The notes beneath the pieces were generated by a model. That model did no database searches. It worked only from the letters and a program-made list of their open reading frames with translations, and was not told the DNA's origin. 64,000 nucleotides of DNA from Salvia splendens (lineage: Eukaryota; Streptophyta; Magnoliopsida; Lamiales; Lamiaceae): positions 39,042,887 to 39,106,886 of the forward strand of contig NC_056034.1 of assembly GCF_004379255.2 (NCBI RefSeq), given 5' to 3'. The position numbers were made by a program, and so were the translations under genes. Each line of letters starts with the position of its first letter. Within the stretch, counting starts at the first letter, position 1. Positions 57,385-64,000 of the stretch are shown in pieces.

Positions 57385-58760
57385 ATGTCTTTGATGTGGA
57401 GATCGTGGCAAGACATCCATATTGATTGCAATAAGCTAGCTATAATCCTATCACTAATCCAATTAAAGAAATTCTTTAAAACTTCGAAGTGCGTTTTCAA
57501 GTATAAAGGAACCATATTTATAGAATTCCAAATTGTCAAAATAACAACAATAAAGTTTGATCAAATTCTGATATTCTATTCTAATTTATAAAATAAGTTA
57601 GAAAAAATATGAAATTAATTTCAATTGTTCTCAATTACCTCATGGTGATTTTTGGGTGAAATTTCATCTGAATGAAAGTTGAAAAATCATACGTGGACGT
57701 CACCGCTTATGAGTTAAAACAATATTACATATTCATAAAAATAGCGACATCATATAATTGAAAAATATAAACATTATATAAAACATAATATAATAATAAA
57801 ATCTTTATATAAAAGTAGCACTGTAATAAAATATGAGCATTATATTAACCATATAACCGTTGAGAGTTTTCTTGATAGGCCGGTTTCTTATTAGATTTTA
57901 TTGGATTGAGTCGATATCAGTTTAAAGTGATATCCAATTTTCACGATGTAAAAGCTATAATCAGTGGAGTTCTTCTATTTTAATAGTCGTAGGAGATATA
58001 GATGAATAATTAATCCTCAGGTCAAAAGAATAAGAATTGCATTCAAAGTTGTGAACTGCGTAGACCGTAGAAGTCGGAAGGCTATCTGGGTAGACAGCAA
58101 GAGACAATAACAATTCAATGTAAGTCTGTTTAAATAAATAAAATGACAAAAAAAGAATAAAAGTGGGGCTTGTAAGTTGTAACTAGTTTTAAAAATAAAT
58201 GAATAAAAAACAATTCAAAACTCCACACGAGCCAATTAATTCATTTTTTTTCCTAGTTTTCATAATAATTTAGACCTCAAACTTTTCAACATAATTTATT
58301 TTATCACGACAGCCTGTAATTTGGCATCCAACTCACTATGTTTTCCGCCACAAATATATTGTTTTATATCGACAATTAAAATAGTCTCGTTGTCTTGTCT
58401 GTTAAGCTTCAATTATTTTGATTTTTCATAATGACTACATAATTGATTCATTATATTTCAATTATAATGACTACAGAATTGATTTTTCATACTGTGCTTA
58501 AATGGTGTTAACAAGTTTCTGGACGATATTATCAAAAGGAAAAAAGAAATACGTTGAATTGTTTGCCAATCAGTTTAATACTACCAAATTGAATTTATTC
58601 TAGATTTAGATCCTATCTGAGTTGGAGTGATTATCGTTGTTTTCCATTGGATCTGTGTTTCTAAATCATACGTGTTTCATACTTACATTTATAGTTTTAT
58701 GTGTGAAGGTCAATTATAAATTAAAATATAGTATGCATTTAGTTTATTGAGGCATATGAC
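57385..58760. other. AT-rich intergenic DNA
   Basis: Nothing coding and no element with readable ends was found between the Stowaway MITE and the hAT element. Confidence 0.4.
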
Positions 58761-60458
58761 TAGAGGTCCCCAAACCGAATCGAACCGGCCGAACCGGCCC
58801 GGAACCGTCACCAGCAGTTCCGAACCGGAACCGGAACTGTCGGCGACGGTTCGAACCGTGACCGGAACCGCCGGTTCCCCCGGGCCGGTTCAGGTTTCAA
58901 TTTCATGCAAACCATAACCGCCGGTTCCGAACCGGCTGTTTGGCGGTTCCCGACAACTTTTCAGGCCTATTTCCGACCTACACCCTAGCCTTTTCAGAAA
59001 TCGGTTCAGAAACAGTCGATTTTCATCAGAAACCGTTGACGAAACCGGCGGTTCCGACCCAAAAACCGCCGGTTCCGGTGGTAAACCGACGGTTCCGCTG
59101 GATTTTAAAAAATTTAAAATTTTATTTATTTAATTTAATCGCATTTCCCCCCTATAAACACCCCCTTCCTCTTCATTTCTACTCACCCCATTCTTGTGTT
59201 AACAAGTTTTTCTCTTCTCAATCTCAATTTCTCTATTCTCAAGCCACCATTCTCTCTAATTGCTCAAGTTGTTTACGTTATTTGCGCTCATAATTTACTC
59301 ACGTTGTTTACGTTATCATATCCACACAATCACACTACTCTTTAGTCTCTATTCTCCACTTTCAATTTCCATAAATATCATGTCTTCATCTCGTCGTGGT
59401 GGTGATCGGGGCAAGAGAATTGCCCAAGATCAAAGTGATACTCGTCGTCGACGTGCCCCTACTAGAGCACAAGTTGCGGAGGAGGTGGGAAGGCGAGCCG
59501 CTCTTCGAGCGCAAGTAAGTTCTAATATGTTTTTGTATTTTTAATTCATTTTTATTAAATTCATAATTTCATTTTTTAACCTTTATGAGTCTCTGTGTTT
59601 TATTTTTGTTAGTATTTTTACTTAATTCTATAATTTTCGTAGGAGGAAGAAGATCGAAATGCGGTCTTGTTACTTGCCCTCGCCGACACCGACCAAGAAG
59701 GGGGGCATTCACATTCGGCTTCACATTTCGAATACGATGTAAATCTATCATCGGACGAAGGCGATGATGTATCGCATCAATTCCCCCATTCTAGCGCCGA
59801 CCAAGTTGGCCAAAATGATGAGGAGGCCGATGCTCCTCCTCCTTCAGGACGACAAAAGAAGAAGATGCCTCTAAAGTTGAAATCCGATATTTTCACCAAA
59901 CATTACAAGAAGGTCCCGGTGGTAATTTCAAATCCTAATGACCCGACGACTACCATAGAGATAAGTGAGTTCAAAGCATATTGTAACTATTGCGAGAAAG
60001 TCTATCCATTTGGAACCGGGGGAGGATATGGTACTCTCCATCGCCATTTGAAGGTAAAACATCCCGTGGAATATGGGCATACTAAGTCCCAAAGCCAAAT
60101 AAACTTCCCTGCCGGCTCATCGTCTCAAACAGGTACGCCTCTATTTAAATATGATCCAAAAAATGTTACCGATGCTATGGTAAGATGGGCGGCAATGAAA
60201 CAATTGCCGTTTAATTTTTTTAATGACAAAAAATATGAAGTTACTATGCAAACCGCATTTAATGTTGCTACAAAAAGAATTCCCCCCTCAACTGCTCAAA
60301 GATCTAACAACCGGCAGTTTTTTGATAAAAAAAAGAGAAGTAGGTCTCACTTGGTGGGTACTGTTGTACTTGGCTTCGTAATCGTGAAATCGCATTTAAT
60401 ATTGCGGGCTCTCTTTCCGAACCGTGAATCGCCAGTTCCCGAACCGTGGTGACGTCTA
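58761..60458 (+). mobile_element. hAT transposon deletion derivative with BED zinc-finger ORF
   Basis: The ends are TAGAGGTCCCCA and, inverted, TAGACGTCACCA, similar to the MITE at 1389-1653. Both subterminal zones are packed with GGTTCCG/CGGAACC motifs. The interior has a two-exon ORF with a BED finger, but the hAT catalytic core and dimerisation domain are missing. No clear 8-bp TSD is seen (CATATGAC versus ACTCTAAT). Confidence 0.8.
59380..60452 (+). pseudogene. N-terminal part of hAT transposase (BED zinc finger), truncated
   Basis: Exon 1, 59380-59514, starts MSSSRRGGDRGKRIAQDQSD and ends at a GTAAGT donor. Exon 2, 59643-60452, starts after TTTTCGTAG with EEEDRNAVLLALADTDQEGG. The finger reads FKAYCNYCEKVYPF, then GTLHRHLKVKH, giving the CxxC and H...H metal ligands of BED domains, which bind the transposon ends. 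The hAT-typical stretch continues to about MVRWAAMKQLPFNFFNDKKY, then drops into 3' subterminal sequence (final residues PNRESPVPEPW are encoded by the repeat motifs). A full hAT transposase is around 600-700 aa, so this about-314-aa product lacks the DDE core. It could at most act as a DNA-binding competitor, which is speculative. Confidence 0.85.
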
Positions 60459-60469
60459 ACTCTAATTCA

Positions 60470-61089
60470 TCCACTAATATTCATCCATCATCCATGCTTC
60501 ACACTTTTGACGCATTGGTAATATTCATCCACTAACTCAAACGTTTTTCACATCTCTTCTTTTCCATTACTCACTTCGCCCCAATTAATTTTCTATTTTG
60601 AATTGACCCATTATATAAGATTATTTTTTAGGAAAAATTAACGCCTTTATCTCTCTTACTTTATTATCTTTTTATATCTCTTGTTTTTTCATTTCTCATA
60701 TATGTACTTTTTCTACTTAACTCAATAAATATCATTTTCTTAAATACCATGTCCATGATGTACAATAAATAGAGAAAACTTTATTAGGAAATCATAACAT
60801 ATCACAAGTATTCAAAATTAAAATAACAACTATACCTAAAATATAATAGTTCGAGTACCCAATCTAAAATTTATTCTTGATTGAAAAGAAACAAAAATTC
60901 CACGTAGACTGCCTAATAAGATTAGCTACTCGTCATTGACATGGATACATATGGTCAACAGTCGCCTTCCTCGCGCGTTTCTTACAAGCTGTACTTCTTT
61001 GACACTTGTTCCTTTTTTCCCTTTCATAAACCCAAAAAAAGTTGTTTGTACATTTTATCATCATCACCACCCTCACCAAATCCACCTCT
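60470..61089. other. AT-rich intergenic DNA before the gypsy element
   Basis: The repeated TTCATCCACTAA(C/T) near 60466 and 60529 is noted. No gene recognised. Confidence 0.4.
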
Positions 61090-61153
61090 GCAAATGATGG
61101 GGTGCGTACTAAACAAGCCCAACAGCAACGACGGCCCATCAGCCCAAAGCCCA

Positions 61154-61397
61154 AGCAGGAGTATGAGTTCGGCATTACCAAAGAGTTCGGCCTCAGCCTA
61201 CAGCTCGGTAAAAGCCAACCTATCAAGCTCTGCTCTCAGGTCGGCATCAAGCTCTACTCTCAGATCGGCAACCAAAGCAGGAGTATGAGTTCGGCATTAC
61301 CAAAGAGTTCGGCCTCAGCCTACAGCTCGGTAAAAGCCAACCAATCAAGCTCTGCTCTCAGGTCGGCATCAAGCTCTACTCTCAGATCGGCAACCGA
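61154..61397 (+). repeat. Two-copy 122-bp tandem repeat inside the LTR (U3)
   Basis: AGCAGGAGTATGAGTTCGGC through CTACTCTCAGATCGGCAACC occurs at 61154-61275 and again at 61276-61397, nearly identical. A third start (AGCAGTTCGG) diverges at once. Within each copy, AGCTC and TCGGCATCAAG-like subrepeats are visible. It lies in U3, upstream of the TATA box. Confidence 0.9.
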
Positions 61398-61594
61398 AGC
61401 AGTTCGGTCTCAGTATTCGACCGAACAAGGAGTTAGTGGACCCATACAGGATGTCCAACACACCCACTACCACGTGGTGTCAACTCAGGCCACGATCGTA
61501 GGCCATGACCTACGCTACATCCACGATCTTAGGCCATGACCTACACGACATCCACGACTTAGGGTGGTGATGCAAGCCACGATCTTAGTTCAAG

Positions 61595-61602
61595 ATATAA
61601 AT
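61595..61602 (+). promoter_or_regulatory. LTR TATA box
   Basis: TATAAATA lies in the right half of the LTR, about 230 bp before its end, a normal position for the retrotransposon promoter. Confidence 0.6.
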
Positions 61603-61826
61603 AGAACTTAGATCAGATAGAAGAGGGTTAAGCTCTCTAGAGATAAAATCATATAGCAAGTTTGTATTTGTAAGCTGTAATCCCAGATCAAGCAATACAA
61701 TCTTGCCCTCCCTTTTTCCCGTGGACGTAGATTTACTTCAGTAAATCGAACCACGTAAATTCTTTGTGTCTGCATTTTCATTTTCTACCAGCATTTGCTA
61801 ACATCAAAAATTCGCGGATCCATCAC

Positions 61827-61844
61827 TGGCGCCGTCTGTGGGAA
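61827..61844 (+). other. Primer-binding site
   Basis: TGGCGCCGTCTGTGGGAA starts one base after the LTR and begins with TGG, complementary to a tRNA 3' CCA. This sequence is characteristic of many plant Tat-clade elements; the priming tRNA is not determined here. Confidence 0.8.
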
Positions 61845-61901
61845 CCGAAGAACAAAATTTGTGATAAAGCGAATTTTTGATCCATTTTTTCCACCCAAAA
61901 A

Positions 61902-63119
61902 ATGCATACCAGATCGCAGAGTACCCGTATTCCTGCTCGTGAGAACCAGGAGGAAGCCAATCCATCCCATAGGTCTGGAAAACAGCCTAGGGATAAATCC
62001 ACCACCAGTTCTCATGGCGAAGGAACAGGCCGCTCCAAAAATCGTCCCACTGAGTCTTCCCAGCAGCCTGATTTGAATGAGGCTGTCAAGCTGTTCTTGG
62101 CTGAGAAGCAGGATGAGTTCTTAGCCTTCCTGCAAAAGAGCCAAGAGCCGAAGACGAAAGCGGAGGATTCTCCTTCCTCATCCAGACATGAAAGTCACTA
62201 CCGCAGTAGTGCCGTGTCTTCCAGGAAGAAGAATCCTCAACCCCGACATATTCCTGTTCTTCCTCGGTACCGGAATCACAGGAGAACTCAATCTCCTCCA
62301 TACCGACGAGATATCGGATTCGCCGTGTACGGAGCACTGAAGACTCCGTTCTCGGACGACATCACCCGAACTCCCCTACCACAGAACTACCGAACTCCGT
62401 CGATGACTTACGACGGGCTCGTGGACCCTCACGATTTCTTGGGGCGCTATCAGTATAACATGGCGAACCAGGGTCTCAACGAGGTCCACATGTGCAAGCT
62501 GTTTCCCGAGCTGCTCATCGGGAACGCGAGAAGGTGGTTCGATAGCCTCCCCCAGGGCAGCATCAGATCTTACCGAGATCTAATGGATGCTTTCCACAGG
62601 AGGTTCTTTCAGAAAGCGGAAGCCCGAATCACTTCGGCTCAGCTGCTTTCCATTCGTCAAGGTCGCGACGAAAAAATCAGCGACTTTATGACAAGATTCC
62701 ACAAGGAATGCCTGCAAGTAGACGATCTCAACGATCTGCTTGTCATCTCGGCATTCCAAAATGGAATCCTGCCCGGAGCTCTCTACAGGAAGCTCGTTGA
62801 GTGCGGTCCGCAGACAGCTCAGGAAATGTGGGACATTGCGGACCAGTACTCCCGGGCCGATGAGGCAGACCGTCGCAAACGGTCGTTAGACAGCTCATCG
62901 TCCCGAGGAGACAGGAGGAAGCCCGATCATAGCGATCAGGGACATCCCCGCCGAACTCCTTTTGGCGATCAGGGACATCCTCGCCGAACTCCTTTTGAAA
63001 GGATTCAAAGGACTCCGGTGCAAGACAGATTGGGACCCCCGTCTCAATCCCGAGAAGCCGCCCGCTCAGTTCGTACCGCTGAACAAGCCGAGAGCGGAAA
63101 TTTTCGAACTACACTCTGA
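61902..63119 (+). CDS. Ty3/gypsy gag
   Basis: The ATG at 61902 opens MHTRSQSTRIPARENQEEAN, a charged, disordered region of about 140 aa. The retrotransposon gag domain follows: FSDDITRTPLPQNYRTPSMT, YDGLVDPHDFLGRYQYNM, LFPELLIGNARRWFDSLPQG, SYRDLMDAFHRRFFQKAEAR. A duplicated DQGHPRRTPFG unit appears near the end. The frame then stops at 63119 in apparently out-of-frame sequence (REAARSVRTAEQ). In the neighbouring frame, the family's expected continuation PEKPPAQFVPLNKPRAEIF is readable. A 1-nt indel at about 63020-63045, near the CCCCC run, is inferred, splitting an originally continuous gag-pro frame. Gag would form virus-like particles packaging element RNA. Confidence 0.9.
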   Translation: MHTRSQSTRIPARENQEEANPSHRSGKQPRDKSTTSSHGEGTGRSKNRPTESSQQPDLNEAVKLFLAEKQDEFLAFLQKSQEPKTKAEDSPSSSRHESHYRSSAVSSRKKNPQPRHIPVLPRYRNHRRTQSPPYRRDIGFAVYGALKTPFSDDITRTPLPQNYRTPSMTYDGLVDPHDFLGRYQYNMANQGLNEVHMCKLFPELLIGNARRWFDSLPQGSIRSYRDLMDAFHRRFFQKAEARITSAQLLSIRQGRDEKISDFMTRFHKECLQVDDLNDLLVISAFQNGILPGALYRKLVECGPQTAQEMWDIADQYSRADEADRRKRSLDSSSSRGDRRKPDHSDQGHPRRTPFGDQGHPRRTPFERIQRTPVQDRLGPPSQSREAARSVRTAEQAESGNFRTTL

Positions 63120-64000
63120 CCTGTTCGAAAAGCCAAAGCGGATGACGAAATCGGCCGCGCGCCGACCCCAGGATAACTACTGCTCCTACCATCAAGACCA
63201 CGGTCACGATACCGAGGAGTGCAGAAACTTGGCTGCAGGTATCGATGTTCTTGTGAGGGCAGGGACATTGAAAAAATACCAAAGCAAGCAGTCAAAGAAG
63301 AACAAGAAGCAGAGAGGTGCGAACTGCGCTCCTCAGGATCCGAAAAGGCAGCCGGATCCCGAAGACGATGACGAGCCGCAATATGATGGAGTAATCCTGA
63401 CTATTGACGCTCTCCCAGCCGGGAAGACCAAGTCGTCCCTGAAGTCAGAGCGCAGGGGCTCCAATCGAGAGGAGCCAACGCATAAAAGGCTGAAGCAGGA
63501 CGAAGTGATTACGTTCTCGGATGCTGATCCCGTCCCGGCCATCTCTCCTCACCAAGACGCCATTGTCATCCAAGCCGGAGTGGCAAACAAACTGATCCAC
63601 AGGGTGTTTGTGGATACAGGAGCGTCAGTCAGCATTCTTTTTAAAGAGTGCTTCGACAAACTAGAAGTGGACCCAGCTCGGCTCAGCCCGGCTCCGCTTC
63701 CCCTGAAGAGCTTCGCCCAGGAGGACACCCGCCCTGAAGGTATTATCAGCCTTCCGATCACGGTGGGGAAAGCGCCTACTAGCTCCAGTACGATGATTGA
63801 GTTTTTCGTGGTGAAAGCTCGGTCCCCGTACAACGTCATCCTGGGAAGAGACTGGCTCAACACAGTTCGGGCCATTTGCTCCACTTATCACCTCACCATC
63901 AAGATCCCTACTAAAGGAGGGATAGCGGTCATCCGAGGTGACCAAAAGAGAGCAAAGGAATGTCTGCAAATTGCGCTTAGAAGTGCCGAGCAGTCAGATC
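63045..64000 (+). CDS. Ty3/gypsy gag C-terminus and aspartic protease, partial
   Basis: This frame is open to the window edge. It has AEIFELHSDLFEKPKRMTK, the CSYHQDHGHDTEECRNLAAG knuckle-like motif (C-x2-H...H...C) and a basic/acidic linker. The protease follows, with VFVDTGASVSILFK, the DTGA catalytic site of retropepsins, and YNVILGRDWLN, the matching C-terminal ILGRDWL motif. The protease would mature the Gag-Pol polyprotein. The frame is separated from gag only by the suspected indel, so 63045 is where the homology resumes, not a start codon. Confidence 0.88.

Larger units (their letters stand above)
61095..61825 (+). repeat. 5' LTR (731 bp)
   Basis: It starts TGATGGGGTGCG and ends GCGGATCCATCA, giving inverted TGATGG/CCATCA ends, and is followed after one base by the primer-binding site. 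A TATA-like TATAAATA lies at 61595-61602, placing U3/R near 61625. The upstream 5 bp, GCAAA (61090-61094), is the candidate TSD; its partner is outside the window. Confidence 0.8.
61095..64000 (+). mobile_element. Ty3/gypsy retrotransposon (Tat/Retand-like), 5' part
   Basis: It comprises the 5' LTR (61095-61825), primer-binding site, untranslated leader, gag and protease start, running off the right edge. Lineage is inferred from the TGGCGCCGTCTGTGGG primer site, the gag sequence and the zinc-finger-like CSYHQDHGHDTEEC motif. Reverse transcriptase, integrase and the 3' LTR lie outside the window. Confidence 0.92.

Noticed and set aside
1..64000. tRNA, rRNA or microRNA genes
   Set aside because: No cloverleaf with A/B boxes, rRNA signature or convincing miRNA-type hairpin was recognised by eye; inverted repeats found belong to transposons.

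Overview
The window is plant nuclear DNA. It has AT-rich intergenic sequence, GT-AG introns, plant-specific gene families (terpene synthase, PLS-class PPR, CC-NB-LRR, ARID-HMG, GTD-binding/DUF593) and a dense load of plant transposable elements. A eudicot is likely, and the TPS-a type terpene synthase exons would suit an aromatic eudicot such as a Lamiales species, but the species is inference. All splice sites and element boundaries were read by eye from frame continuity, GT/AG signals, terminal repeats and target-site duplications (TSDs); nothing was searched or aligned by computer.

Layout. 0-2 kb: a Ty1/copia gag start runs off the left edge. Next to it are the first four exons of a terpene synthase on the minus strand, truncated before its metal-binding motif, with a 265-bp hAT-type MITE in intron 1. 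2-6 kb: AT-rich DNA and two back-to-back elements set in (TA)n tracts, one filled with TATCATTTTATC-type units. 6-14 kb: Stowaway MITEs, an unrecognised multi-exon fragment and repeat-like DNA. 14.4-17.4 kb: an intact six-exon ARID-HMG gene (minus). 19-25.2 kb: a Harbinger MITE, a decayed PIF/Harbinger element, a 5'-truncated copia element with its 3' LTR, and an 817-bp candidate solo LTR. 25.5-27.2 kb: MITEs, a CA-rich simple repeat and another (TA)n-flanked element. 27.7-30.0 kb: an intronless PPR gene. 31.1-32.1 kb: a MULE-like element carrying the 3' end of a UDP-glycosyltransferase gene (Pack-MULE structure). 32.3-35.2 kb: a second PIF/Harbinger element interrupted by a Tourist-like element. 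35.8-39.7 kb: a two-exon CC-NB-LRR gene. 41.3-44.0 kb: a decayed ankyrin-repeat/PGG gene. 44.5-49.6 kb: a four-exon membrane-anchored GTD-binding (myosin-binding-protein type) gene (minus). 50-61 kb: mostly MITEs and hAT elements, one with a BED zinc-finger ORF. 61.1-64 kb: the 5' LTR, primer-binding site, gag and protease of a Ty3/gypsy Tat/Retand-like element running off the right edge.

Four host genes look largely functional: ARID-HMG, PPR, CC-NB-LRR (with a doubtful C-terminus) and the GTD-binding gene. They do not form a pathway. The terpene synthase, the UGT fragment and the ankyrin/PGG gene are relics. The most unusual material is the pair of (TA)n-associated element families sharing a GGGGWGCGTTAT terminus, the gene-carrying MULE, and the nested or truncated TE structures with readable TSDs.
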